Of a stretch of DNA of 64,000 nt, positions 11,986 to 23,917 are shown one piece after another. The notes beneath the pieces are model-generated. The model was not told the origin of the DNA. It made no database searches and saw nothing but the letters and a program-made list of their open reading frames with translations. The stretch spans positions 10,131,256-10,195,255 of the forward strand of contig OY754987.1 of NCBI GenBank assembly GCA_963576475.1, in the 5' to 3' direction. Numbering within the stretch: position 1 is the stretch's first letter; every line of letters starts with the position of its first letter. The translations under genes were made by a program, and so were the position numbers. The stretch comes from Molanna angustata. Its lineage: Eukaryota > Arthropoda > Insecta > Trichoptera > Molannidae.

Positions 11986-12277
11986 TATATTAAATAATTA
12001 AAATTAATATATCTAGTTTGAACAAAGAAATATAAAAGAAAACTTTTTGAAACAAATAATTATGGCAGGAGTATGACATTAAATTATAAAAACATCATGT
12101 AAAACTATGGAACATTTATAGTTTTTAATTATGTATTCAGCACCTAGCCTACGAAAGATGACAAGACTTGTGCCTTCTTTTATGTTTGGTGGTAAACTAT
12201 TAAACATTTTGAGACCATTATTTATTTTTTTTGTGTATTTGTTAATCTCGTTTTTGGAAACTTTCTAAATCAAAGAG
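11986..12277. other. AT-rich spacer
   Basis: Nothing recognised. Confidence 0.4.
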
Positions 12278-12495
12278 TGAAATGAGAGGTCGTGGCCGCC
12301 CGAGAAAGAATTGGAATGATCATATAAATGAGATTTTGAAAGATGGTAATATACCAAGTCAGAATAATATGAGAGCATGTATGACGCGATGCATGGATAT
12401 AAATGAGACAAAGCACGTATGTCAAAATAGAGGTGTCTGGCGTTCGGTCCTCTCTGCCTACCCCAAGTAGGGATACGGCGTGATGATATGTAGCT
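12278..12495 (+). pseudogene. LINE-A 3' fragment
   Basis: GRGRPRKNWNDHINEILKDG is readable, followed by the family 3' phrase (GGCGTTCGGTCCTCTCTGCC, then ATACGGCGTGATGATATG). 5'-truncated. Confidence 0.7.
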
Positions 12496-12804
12496 TTTGC
12501 ATTTTGAAATTATTCACTTTCCCATATTTTGAATAATCTGTAATTTTCTATATATATGTAAAATATATAATATGATATATAAAAAAAATCTAAAATATGT
12601 TTTTACATAAGATAATGTTGATGTTATTTATTCCAATTGTTATATAATTGTTATGTAGCTTAAAAGTAACAAATATAATAATATATGTAGCATATATTAT
12701 GTAATAGTAGGTATATGTGCTATATAGTATGTATGTATGTAATTTATAATATAATTTATATAAATAGATACTTGTGGATACTTTACGTAGTAGAATTCCA
12801 TTTT

Positions 12805-13005
12805 AAATTATATTAAAAATAAAACTAAAACGATTTGTTTTATATTCTACGTATATTTGTTAACTCTTCGATAGCTATTTTACCTTGCTATGGCAACTTC
12901 AAGATAGTCTTGAAGATACCCTAGCAAGGCGAAATAGCTATCGACTAATTAACAAATATACGTAGAATTTAAAACAAATTGTTTTAGTTTTATTTTTAAT
13001 AATTT
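12805..13005. mobile_element. Foldback MITE, 201-bp near-perfect palindrome
   Basis: Two arms of about 98 bp meet at CTTCAAGA-TAG-TCTTGAAG (centre about 12906). The left arm runs from AAATTATATTAAAAATAAAAC through TTCTACGTATATTTGTTAA and CGATAGCTATTTTACC. The right arm is its complement with few differences. No coding capacity. The spacer is only 3 bp, unlike a usual MITE with unique interior, so it fits a foldback element or a very compact MITE. Confidence 0.75.
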
Positions 13006-13484
13006 ATATAATTTCAATATGGTATCGTTACATTAAAAAATCAGTGATTTGGAACCAACATCTTTAATTGATTATTTATTGATTTCAACTATTTATAAAT
13101 TATTTAAAAGTTATTAAAACGTCAACCATCAGGTAATAATTCCGTCATTTGTCAAATAATATTAATACTTTATTGTCTGCAATATATTTGAACCTAAATT
13201 ATTAATGTTTCACTTAAAAATCATAATATGGAACAACCGTGTTTTATTTATTTATTTATTTAAAAAAAAAAGTTGAATTATGGCGGGAGATTGGAAAGGT
13301 AGGTACCTATCTAGCGACCCCCATTTATCGAATAAATTTATTGTCAACATGAGTTTTTGCTGAAATCTATGGCGCCACTAGTAGGTATTGGTACCTACCT
13401 ATGTATGTATGTATGTTCGGGGTGATCTAGGTCACGGGTCACATTGTGGCGTATCAGCGATTGACAACATTAGGTATTTTTGAC
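13006..13484. other. AT-rich spacer
   Basis: Contains a short TTTA run at about 13245-13260. No gene seen. Confidence 0.4.
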
Positions 13485-13740
13485 AAATTTTTATTATCTC
13501 AATAGAGACGAAATTGGAATATTATAGAGGAACCAGGAATTCAAGGCTAGAGGAATTCGACGTTTCATCGGTTGGGTTACGTGATCACTTTATGCGCTTG
13601 CACAACGTTCACCAATTATACCTTCTTATTCAGTTCCTTTATCAATGCAATTTAGAAAGCTCGGTAATTGTTTACAAGTGGCCAAAAGGCAGAAATGTCA
13701 CCAAAATAATTGAAAGGTGGCAATATTCTTTGAAAACATA
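13485..13740 (+). repeat. PAL repeat, 5' arm
   Basis: GACAAATTTTTATTATCTC, then AGAGACGAAATTGGAATAT, CATCGGTTGGGTTACGTGATC and TTTATGCGCTTGCACAACGT. The same order is seen in the other copies, and the right side is truncated. A 75-codon open frame across it looks fortuitous. Confidence 0.6.
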
Positions 13741-14198
13741 GCTAAAAGCATAGGTAAATATTTCTATCTACTACAATATTATATATGATTTCTGTCGTTG
13801 AATTGATTCTTGATGTATAGGGCATGTTTATGGAATTGAGAATTATCAAAAAATTCTACTTTTTCATGTGGTCGATTCGTCGTCGAGTGTCACAGTATCA
13901 TCGTATGCATCTTCTAATTAGCTCGAAAATGTAAACATTATTTTGTTTAATTACTTACAAAAAATGTTTAAATAATAAATAAAACTATTGAATATTAGTA
14001 AGTAATATGGACATGATCGAAAACATTCAATTGACAATATTAACATCGACAAGAACTGATTTAAACATTATGTCATATTGGAGCACACTCTGGTGGTAAA
14101 AAAATGAATGCTCTAAAAGAAGACTAGTTACTAAAGTCCGAAGACACTGGACTTTAAAACACATTTTTTTAAAGTCAACATGAAGGTCCGAATGCAGA
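13741..14198. other. Spacer
   Basis: Nothing recognised. Confidence 0.4.
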
Positions 14199-14965
14199 GT
14201 CCTACCTAAATACTAAATTTTAAACACTAACCATGTTTTCATTGCACAGTCGCTCACTTAAGTTAGGAGATTACGTGGCTTCCTAACTGGAGGATGCTAC
14301 GATGTTTTTGTATGAGAATTGCATTGCAGAGACATATCTAAATACTTAGCGCATGCGCGTCGTCATAAACTAACATCTGCGAACTGTCAAAAAGTAAGGT
14401 TGATCGCGATGAACCTTACGAGTGGTTTAATACATAAATACGAGAAGTTTACGATAGTTTTTAATTTTAGCGACTTCGTCAAATATGTACATATTTGGTA
14501 ATTTTGTCAAATCAAATACCAAACAGATTCAGCAATCTATACGAGATGCCCAAAATTCGCTGGAATTTCAGAAAAATCGTGAGATCGAGCTGTCAGTGTT
14601 AGCTTGGTTACATAAAATGTTTGTGTTGTTTTAAAAAAAACATTTTAATCGTCGGTCTAAACCCATAGAATACTATCTATCTCTTTTCTTCGTACACAAT
14701 AATGTGAAATTCTACGCCATCGACCTTAAGTTTGGGATAGTATTAAGTATTTAGTAAGTGGTCGCGAGTACGAATCCTGCCTCGACCGATTTCGTTCACC
14801 TATAGTACAAGCATTTATACTTATTTTAGGGAACGTAGGAAGATGTATATGTAATTGTTTAGCAAGGACATATAATTTTTTTTTATTTAAATAAAATGTA
14901 ATTTCTAACTTAAGAATACTAAATACTATAGTGAGCTTAGGGGTTAGTATTTGGTTACCTAGGAC
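14199..14965. mobile_element. Probable DNA element with diverged inverted ends
   Basis: Left text GAGTCCTACCTAAATACTAA and, further in, CTCACTTAAGTTAGG correspond to the complement of the right end (CAGTCCTAGGTAACCAAATACTAA and CTTAAGTTAG). No transposase-like reading. A SINE-1 copy lies inside its right half. Confidence 0.4.
14755..14885 (+). repeat. SINE-1, 5'-truncated
   Basis: Starts near GTGGTCGCGAGTACGAATCC (B box), then GATTTCGTTCACCTATAGTACAAGC and the family body, ending in a T-rich/TTTAAATAAA stretch. The A box is missing. Confidence 0.7.
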
Positions 14966-15534
14966 TGTGCATTTTTGTCCAAGTCTCCTTTAATTTTTAT
15001 GAAACTGGCTGTTACTGCTATAAAAGTAAATATGCCATTAATATTTGATTTATATTTAAACATTGAATGTGTTTGGAATACCTCGTTCCACCTCATTTTG
15101 TATATAAATCTCCTGGTTTAAAGTCGTAGCTTATGTCAGCTCTGAACATTCCTTAATCTGTGACTTATACAGGTGATTTTAATTGGTGTCAAAAATATTA
15201 ATGTAATTTGGACTTTTCATTGTCTACAAGTTTTGCACCCCTGTCGAAATATTTGTTTAACTTGAGCTCAATTTCAACCTGTCAAGTCTGGGAACCTTTT
15301 TTGTACGATCCCCTACACTTCTACCATCACTGAGGATGGCAATTTATCGGCTCATCTGGTAAATTGTTAAAGCATGTCATGTTTTAAGGAGAAAACGCAT
15401 CTAGGTGAAAAGCTTAATTGGAAAATGGGATTAATGTTTTTAATTCATTTAATTTACTTACCGTAGCTACCTACTGATTTATATTTGTAGCAAAATGACT
15501 CAATTCGAAATTTACAGTTTTTACAAATCAAACA
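14966..15534. other. Spacer
   Basis: No gene or repeat recognised. Confidence 0.4.
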
Positions 15535-15975
15535 AACTTTTACTCCTCACTACCCCAAGGGAACATAGTGGGGAGTTCTACAATCGAAATTTTTAAGATT
15601 ATTTTTTTAATTCAGATTATAAACTAGTACCATGCTGAGATTGTAATCTGAAAGTTTCATCACAATGTATACGTGTGCTGTGTACTATGTGATACCTATA
15701 TACTATGTACGGCGTGTTTATTCTACTTTTTCGATTATGGACTAGATGATAGACTCAAGATTCTTTTCATATTTTGCAAATTTGTAAATCTAATATTCGC
15801 TTAGACTCCATTAGATTTTGAAGGATATCTGAATAGCTATTCTCAATTTTTGTACAGTCAAATATTTCAATGTTTGCCCAAGTTCAGGAAACTTATATTT
15901 TGATATTTTTATTTTCAAATTGCTAAAATAGCACATTATTATCATAAAATGGCATTGAAAATTTATTAATTTTTC
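15535..15975 (+). repeat. Dispersed repeat R1, copy outside tin
   Basis: Starts with ACTCCTCACTACCCCAAGGG and a short inverted match TAGTGGGGAGT. CATGCTGAGATTGTAATCTG, TACGGCGTGTTTATTCTACT, CGCTTAGACTCCATTAGATT and AAATGGCATTGAA follow. The whole order recurs at 24795-25200 inside the tin intron. Class unknown; no coding capacity. Confidence 0.7.
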
Positions 15976-17555
15976 ATAACAAATTCACGAAAATGCTAAA
16001 ATAATTCCATACAAAATTTAAATTCTTTGTGGATGACTTGATAATGAGGAGTATAGCGCTGGCCACAACCGACTCAATTTTTATTTGTAACCAACTGCAA
16101 CTGCTGGCAATTTTACTATCTAAACGGCAATATCTTCCATTCCAACTAGAGTAAATAAGTTATCTTAAAACAAGTTTGGTATGTATGTAGGTATATTAGG
16201 AAATCTAACCCAGGACACCGGCACATGAATCAAACGAATTCACACTATGGTTGAAATTTCGAATTTAGGTGACAATTCACTGAGTAAAAAAAGATGGCGG
16301 TTTAAAAAAAAATATCTATCTGATAATACTTGATTTCATGTTCCGTTCCTTTTTCCTCTCCTTATCCTTTTGTTTTTCTGTCTTTTCATTTCCATCGGTC
16401 CATTGCTATGAACTGTTATTATATTCATTCTTTTTTTGGTTTTATTTATGTTAACTTTACTGTAGGTATATATTTTTTTTTGTCGTCATAATCTTATTGC
16501 CGTGGTACACATTGTATGTATATTATCATCAACTCTGGTTGGAAATAAATTCAGTTTGGTAATAAACCTGCCATTGTGCAAATTATTTGTAGAAAAAGAT
16601 AAACAAAAAATAAGAATTTTTATGATCACATTCTACAAAAATTCGAAAAAGAAAATGTGTTTTGGGTTAAATAGGTAATCCTCTTAAGAATTTTTCAAAA
16701 AGATGCTCTTAGTCAAAAAGTACCTACCTACCCACATAATTATGATTTCTATGTATCAAATCAAATATTCTAGGTTCCCTTTTAATAAATTGCGTATATT
16801 TGTTCTACTAAGAATAAAAAAATCTTCATAGGAATTACCTATACATAGCGAGATATGAAGATATGTAGGTATGTAACATAGTCAATAAAACTCTCAGTGG
16901 CTTGAGAATTTCTCAAGGGTTTAAGTAGTTGAATTATTACAGGAATTCAAAATCAATACACATTCTTAAACCTGCAGGGCAAGTCCCATCTCATGTTGAC
17001 CTATATGGTGGTGGAAACCCACTAATATTTACCTGTAGGCTTAGATTATGTATGATACAGATACCTAGTCAGCGCAATGAATGTATGCCAACTAAAATTA
17101 CACTGAAACAGAGGAATTTCTAGTATACGTACACCTACCGATACGCACACCTTCATAATACGTAGTACAACCGATCTACCGCCTCACACACACATGTAAA
17201 AAAATCTTGGCATACATTTGAATTCGAAATTTGTACTGCACGCGGCTTCTGTACATTATAATTCTATGCCTGTAGGTATAGAAATTTTTCAAAATCGAAT
17301 ATCTAAATGGAGGGTTTCCATTCAGCTGTTTGACCGAACTTGCTCCCTGAAGATTATTTTTTAACCTTTTTTTTTGCTTTTTCACATTATAATAATGGAG
17401 ATTATTAATAATTATTTTCATCTCTTATGAAATGTCATTTTTTTTTTTTTACCAGGTACCTAGGTACCACAATTTTATTAAGTATACTTTAATGCCATAG
17501 CGGCATACCTATTCCACAACGTGGGGTAACCAGCGGCAAGTGTGTGGGTGTGATT
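15976..17555. other. AT-rich spacer
   Basis: About 16525-16585 resembles the 3' tail of LINE-G (AACTCTGGTTGGAAAT, CCTGCCATTGTGC). Otherwise no gene seen. Confidence 0.4.
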
Positions 17556-17560
17556 CACGG

Positions 17561-17610
17561 TATAAAAGGGAGCACAACACAAGCATGTTTCACCACACAC
17601 CAGTCACGTC
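17561..17610 (+). promoter_or_regulatory. Core-promoter-like TATAAAAG site
   Basis: CGGTATAAAAGGGAGC starts at 17558, and a CACCACACACCAGTCACG stretch lies about 30-40 bp downstream, where an insect start site would fall. Surrounding sequence is more GC-rich than the neighbourhood. No coding exon could be recognised downstream; a LINE-B insertion begins at 17669. A short GC-rich open segment at about 18100-18190 could be exon-like but has no start or known domain. Confidence 0.35.
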
Positions 17611-17668
17611 TCACCTAAAAGAGTAGATATTAGATACAAAATAATTGTAGGTAATATACGCATGTAAA

Positions 17669-18033
17669 ATCCTGGGACCCGTGAATGATGGACAAACATG
17701 GAGAATTAGATACAACGATGAGTTGTACAGCATTTACAAAGCACCCAAACTGTCTGAACATATAAGACTAAGCAGGCTAAGATGGGCCGGGCATGTTCAG
17801 AGAATGCCATCATCACGGGTACCAAAAAGAGTCTTAGAGGGGCACCCAGGTGGCAAAAGAAAGGTCGGGAGACCGAGGCTGCGATGGGAAGATGATATTG
17901 GGAGGGACGCATCCCAGCTTCTGAATGTGCCAAACTGGAGGGTCGCAGCAGGTGACAGGAGAGGTTGGAGGAGGAAGTTGCTGGAGGCCAAGGCTCGATA
18001 TGCCGCCATTGAAGAAGAAGAAGAAGAATATAA
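17669..18033 (+). pseudogene. LINE-B 5'-truncated insertion
   Basis: Flanked by the 9-bp duplication GCATGTAAA (17660-17668 and 18034-18042). The insert reads as the LINE-B C terminus without a break from about 17681 (RIRYNDELYSIYKAP, RLRWAGHVQRMP, GHPGGKRKVGRPRLRWEDD) and ends in GAA repeats. The intact reading and clear duplication indicate a rather young insertion. Confidence 0.85.
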
Positions 18034-18042
18034 GCATGTAAA

Positions 18043-18574
18043 TGCTAATATAGACAGATAAAAAGTATATATTATTTAAGTTATTTCCGGCTCTTACGGG
18101 ATACCTACTCTAAAACAATACTAGAAGCACTATTCAAAGCCGGTGCCGCTGGCGGTGGCGATGGCAATTATACTCAATTGGCGAATATTCACCCCTTTTT
18201 AAAATTATTTTTAATGATGTACTCCGAAAATTTGATTGATAAAAAACATGAAAGACATAATTATGTATAGGTAGGTAGATTTGCAAGCCCATACAATGAT
18301 CGTATAAATGAAATAGGTAATATCCTGCATATTATGATTTTTAAAATGGATTTTAATTTCCAATGATTTTTTTCTTTCATAAGGTAATATTATTTTTTTC
18401 TATTGTTTCTCGAAATCGAGTGGATAATTGTGTTCCCAATGGGAATCGAGCCCTGGATTTTTGCCAGATATGTTACGTTGTGAAAAAAAACATATCAAAA
18501 TATAAAATTATTTTGGATTTAAGGGTTTATAGTTCGGAACCTTTTTATTTATTTATTTAAGTTGCTTCTCCGGC
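18043..18574. other. Spacer
   Basis: Contains the GC-rich open segment noted at 18100-18190. No gene supported. Confidence 0.35.
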
Positions 18575-19000
18575 AATTAACGGGTATTATGTCAAATATA
18601 AATTTACACCCACCAACCCACCCAATAACAAGTTGCCACATTCTGGAGACTTATGATATTTATCGTCTCACAGGTCCAGATTGAAAACGCGACTAAATAT
18701 CGTGAGTAGGGTCTAGTCCCACCTTTTCTTTTCCGCATTCTTAGGTTAGGTTTAAGCTATGGATTTAAGATTGTTTATAATAATAATAACGACTCGCGTG
18801 AGCGAGTTGCTTTTTAAATTGAATTATATTTTTGCTTTTAATATAAAATGTCACAGCTCATTTGACTTGATACTATATTTTTTTCAGTGCAGATCCAGAC
18901 TGAAAACACAATTAATAACTATGTCTCCACCGGGAATCGAACCCAGGACCCTTGGATTAGCAGTCAGATACCCAACCAACTGAGCCACGAAGGCCGACAA
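18575..19000 (-). repeat. SINE-2, two pieces
   Basis: Minus strand. The head with A and B boxes lies at 19000-18915 (GAGCCACGAAGG complement, GGTTCGATTCCCGGTGGAGAC), then ATAGTTATTAATTGTGTTTTC. The family body (CTGGATCTGTGAGACGATAAATAT complement, AATGTGGCAACTTGTTATTG) is displaced to 18575-18705. About 180 bp of other sequence lies between, and the segment TCCAGA-TGAAAAC occurs at both junctions. Either an insertion or two overlapping SINE copies explains this. Confidence 0.7.
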
Positions 19001-19789
19001 AGTTAGTAGTTATAAAATAAGTATACTTATGTAGATATGTAGGTAGATATTAGAGTATGTGGCAGTGGACTATAGCGTCGCGGCGCTTCCAGCGTATATT
19101 ATGTATGTATGTGTGTATGTATGTAGGTACGGTGTAGAGATGAAGAGATAACCCTAAAAGCATGATCTTTGAACCAGCCACCAGGCGTCGTTGGCGGTGC
19201 ATCACAAGATTAAACACAGATATACAAACTGTTAAAAAAAAAAAAAAATATATATTAAAAAAAAAATTATACGTAGGTACTTTATATTTCGTCCTACGGG
19301 GAAATTATTAAGACTATGGCGGTACTATTTCGCAATACTTTCGGTTATTTTATTTATTTATTTTCTTTGGGAAGGTACATCTCATTTACAGTTTAATGAT
19401 ACAATATTATTTTTACAGTGTTAGAGCCAAAAAAAGCATTCCATCAACATAATATTAAAACAAATAACAGTTTACGAGCCAGACATGCTTTCAGTGCGTT
19501 TATTTGGTCAATATCTTCATATATTATGAGTATACCTATATAATTATTCTTGAAGGTTATTTTTTCTCCTTCTTGTGCCGCTCCTAGCAAATCTTGGCAG
19601 TAGTCAATTGATTACTTTTTTGTAAAAAAAATTATAAAATATTGCATTCTTAGTCTTGGTCTTGCAGTAACAACTCCAGTCTTAGTTTTGGTTTTTAACC
19701 AAATTACTAAAAATAATAGTATGACTCACCAAAGCCACGTTAAAAAAACATTGTCTTTTAAGGAATTTTCGTCGTACTGTTAGATATGA
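19001..19789. other. AT-rich spacer
   Basis: Short TATG repeats at about 19098-19125. No gene seen. Confidence 0.4.
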
Positions 19790-19935
19790 TGGGTCGATGG
19801 CAAAATGGTTAGCGCGCTGGGTTAGTAATCCAGTAGTCGCGAGTTCGGACCCTGCCTCGACCGATTTCGTTCACCTATAGCACAAGCATTTTCGCTTAGT
19901 TTAGGGAATGTATGAAGATGTATATTGCACCTTTA
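19790..19935 (+). repeat. SINE-1, plus-strand copy
   Basis: Full tRNA-like head (GGTTAGCGCGCTGG, anticodon-like stem with loop TTAGTAA, B box GAGTTCGGACCC), then the body to GAAGATGTATATTGC. The 3' end lacks the A tail. The loop would give an AGT (Thr-type) anticodon; other copies differ. Confidence 0.8.
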
Positions 19936-21159
19936 TTTTCATAGTGACTCTATACAAATTAGTAAATATTAAATTTTTAATTTTTATAACCAGCTATATA
20001 TTTTAGATGAGCGCTATCTATTGAATACAGAAACACCAGATCTCTAGTTCAAATATTTACCACCAATTGGCATTAATGCGATTTGTATTTTTTCAAATTA
20101 AATAAAAAAAATCCCTGATTGTGAAAAATATTTTTTTTTGTTTAGTGTCATTATAAAAATAAAGGTGCGATATGTACCTACTTGTTCCAAGAAAATATTC
20201 ATTCTTTAAAAAAATACTTTCTACTTTGATAAGTTTAGTGTTGATAAGATAAACTGTAGGTACCTATCGAAACATAGTGTATAATCAAAATATAATTTTA
20301 TGAATGCATGAATATTATTTTCTATTATTTTCTATTCATTTAACAAATCCAAGTAAAAGTACCTATATTTTTTTCTTTTGTAATTGACAGAAACTTAAAC
20401 ATATTATGTAATTCAATCAACTGACTTAAAGATCCAGTGACGTCATCAGGATGTTTCCACTCTCCATAAACTAGAAGGCATGTGTTTGAAGCCTGATTTT
20501 TTTTTATTAAATTTATTGGATACAAACAGCTTTTTTATATTAAAATAATAAAAAAAACATATCGAGTTTTTCAAAACATATCATTCATAATTTTACAAAA
20601 AAGTAGTTCAATACAAGTTATTTTTTTTCATATAAAGATTATATATTTCTATTATATTAATAATAAAATTTCTTTATCTTTTATATCTATTATTTTTTTA
20701 TGAAATATTTTAGATATTTTTTCAATAAATATTATTGCAACAGTTTCAGAAACGATTGAATTGTAACATAATTAATATTTAATGTGGGTTTATTAAAAGA
20801 GTTGTTATCTTAATCGGTCGATAGATGGCTCCTGATCGACCCAAGTGCCAAATGTTAATTTTTATCCAAGTCAGTTGGTACCTACATACACACCAATTTA
20901 TTATTCATCTATATACCTACCTACCTATGTGTGGCTACAGGGTGGAAATAGTAGGTAGGTACATTTCATCTTATTTTATTTAAAAAGCTCATTCGTGATT
21001 GTGCAATAATGTCAACCTAGAAAATATAAAGAATATTTTTTTATACAAACTAAAGATTTTTTTTAATTAATCTACATTTAAGAAAACAATAAACTATGAA
21101 AATACGGTAATAAAATTTGTTTAATATTTTATCCTGAGCCTGTGTTAGTTTAATAGGTA
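19936..21159. other. AT-rich spacer
   Basis: No gene or known repeat recognised. Confidence 0.4.
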
Positions 21160-21215
21160 TATTAAGCGCTCGTTAGGTGATTGTACAAAAACGGCACTAT
21201 GAATAAAAACATCAT
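21160..21215 (+). mobile_element. LINE-E tail scrap
   Basis: TTAAGCGCTCGTTAGGTGATTG and AAAACGGCACTATGA are a diverged version of the LINE-E 3' tail. Confidence 0.45.
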
Positions 21216-22194
21216 TATAGGTATTATTAAAAACAAATTTTGTAATCGTATATTTTAGTTTGAATTTTTAGGAATCTGTAAAGATTCTGTAAATATTCGT
21301 CATCATTTTCAAATGTTAATAAGAACCTTCTGACAATCTTTAGAGTGAATATTTTTTTATTGTGATAGCACAATCACAATAAATAACTTAATAAGAAGTA
21401 TGTACACAATACTTATTTTTTTACCATATATTTATCCGTATATGCAACCTGATATTAGAAACACATCCCATCGCAACTTCGAGTTTCATTAACACTTACC
21501 GCCTTCAAAAGAAATCAGAGGAATCATTTCCTTAAACATAATACTTAAATTTGTCTTCTTATCATATCCTTGTTTTTTTACTGTTATTTTGTTTTATATG
21601 TTTCAATAAATTTATGCATATTTTATTCACATTAACATTGGTACGTGTCGTTAAAACAATTTACCTCACCAAATGGATACCTATGGTTGGTTAGAAGATA
21701 TTGCCATATGACAATAGGTCCGCCATTGTGCACGTTTAATTTAATGTGTATAAAATAACTAAAAAGGAAAAAAATACCTAAGTTAGAGGAAATTATAAAA
21801 ATATAATAGTCAATCAAAACAATAAAAATATATGAAAAAAAAGCAAGCAAACCAAAAAATATGCGAAGCAAGCAAGTACCTAAACACAATAAAAAACATT
21901 GGATGTAAATAATCCAATAACTATATTGATACAATTTTGGTACCTAATTGTTTTATTTATGCCTACACAATTTCACGAATCCCAATGTTATACTTGATTT
22001 GAAAACCAAATTTATTTTTCTAAACCTTATATTGATTTTATTAAGACTGTAGAATTACAAAAGTCTGCTAGTGATTTGGTCAGTTTCTTGCAATTTATCC
22101 AGAAAAAAAAATAATAGTCTTATGGTTGGTCAGTAGGATCATGTTTAAATTCATCAAAATATATTCATTTGACAGCTGGGGAGTTAAGGTCTAG
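21216..22194. other. AT-rich spacer with LINE-G tail scrap
   Basis: About 21680-21745 (GGTTGGTTAGAAGATATTGCC, AATAGGTCCGCCATTGTGC) matches the LINE-G/SINE-3 3' tail. Otherwise nothing recognised. Confidence 0.4.
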
Positions 22195-22250
22195 GTAAGC
22201 GCCCTTGAGGTGAGTTTTCACGAAAACGGCGCTATATAAATTATCCAACC
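22195..22250 (+). mobile_element. LINE-E tail scrap
   Basis: AAGCGCCCTTGAGGTGAGTT and ACGAAAACGGCGCTATA match the LINE-E 3' tail closely; only the tail is present. Confidence 0.6.
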
Positions 22251-23716
22251 ATATATGTAAGGAACGCATAGGGTAAGAAATATTTTGTAATCCTAAATAT
22301 TCTTTTGTAATACAATATTATAAGTGCAGGAACAGGAATATTTCTTAGGGTCGTATTACTTACCTTACCTTTTTCTTACATTTTTCTTAAATAACTCCCG
22401 TAATATGTACGACTCTTAAGATATATGTCGGGGATGTCGAGGATGATTGGTAGTTAATAAAAAAAATATTTTGTAAAAATATTTATTAACTCTTTCTTGT
22501 AAATAGGAATTATGGTAGGTACCTACATTTATAAAAATAAGTACATAATATTAGGTAATTTTTTGGTTTGTAAAAAAACATTGTAGGTACTCAAAAATGT
22601 AATATATAACAATAGATACTGTAAATAATATATTCATATAAAATTAATCTATCGTCCTCACGGGGTCGACAGAGAGGATTGAACGCCACGCATGCCAGTT
22701 TTGACATAATATAAACATCAATCGCTTTTTCATCATACATTGTCTTTTACTGGATTAAGTATTCGTCAATCTGGTTTCTCATGCATATTTATTTATTTAT
22801 TTATTTTAAGAAATACTTTCGACGTTTGTGTCAGCCCTTTCTTTAAAAAGTTTTGCCCTTAACTTCATAATATATTCAAGCCTTATATACTCTCTTCGTC
22901 AGTCGTTCTGTGTGACCGAACCGCCTCAGGGTCTTTATAATATTCAAAACATTACTAAGTTAATACATAATATAATGCATTGTGTTCTTCTTTATATTGC
23001 ACTCTGATCTTATTTCCGCAATTCTAATTCAGCCATATTTTGTTTTGTTTTAAATTTACCTAAAATATCTCATTACTCTAAATTTTTCGAGTTTTTCTTT
23101 GGAGTAATGCTGTATCTGAATCGCCGGCTAAATTTTCATAATCCTTGTATTTTAGTTCAATGTACGGACAATTTTTAAATCCCCTCTCTGCGGGTATTTG
23201 CTCAGATTTATTAAATAAATAAATGTTTTTAATTAAAAACGCGATAAAAAACACTACATTTTAAAAACAATCATTAATATGATTCATAGACGGGGACCAA
23301 AAATTTAGTTTTTTAAGTAGTGTTGCATAAACTGTAGTGTAGGTACCTACCTATTATATTGTAACATGTTATTTAGTCAATAAATGTTTGTCATACTAAA
23401 TAGACTTGTGTCATTATTCGCTATACCCACGACATATGTAACATAAACATAATGTATTTTTTTTTTAATTAAAAATTCTTCCTTTCTGTAAAAACTTCGA
23501 ATTAAATTGGATGTAGATCAAAAATAGTGATTCATGATCGCATCGTTTATAAAACAATGAAATATTTTATAGATCTGAGCAAATACTCTCTGAGAAAGGA
23601 TGAAATCATTGTAAGTACGAAAATTGAACTAAAACAAAAGATTATGAAAATTTAGCCTGTTTTTCAGATACCTACCTAATAAATAGCTCTTGGTTTGGAT
23701 GCATCATCAAAACATA
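22251..23716. other. Downstream region of tin, no gene
   Basis: AT-rich. A possible minus-strand LINE-A 3' scrap lies at 22650-22700 (GGGGTCGACAGAGAGGATTGAACGCC). TTTA repeats at about 22788-22805. Confidence 0.4.
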
Positions 23717-23722
23717 TTTATT
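23717..23722 (-). terminator. Candidate poly(A) signal of tin
   Basis: AATAAA on the minus strand, about 195 bp after the tin stop codon. It is the most plausible hexamer in the first 200 bp of the 3' region; no cDNA evidence is available here. Confidence 0.5.
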
Positions 23723-23917
23723 CCAAAAAATCTCATTATTCTGTATTAATAAATCTTGTAGGTACTTTTAAAAAAATAGCCGTTATATTGAGTGCGCTAA
23801 AATATTACTTTTATAAAAATATTTGTGTTGGTATCATATCAAATATAACATATTAAAAATTATATACAAAATTCATTAAATTCATCTTTGGTTTTCAGTG
23901 CAGGGTATTTAATTTTG

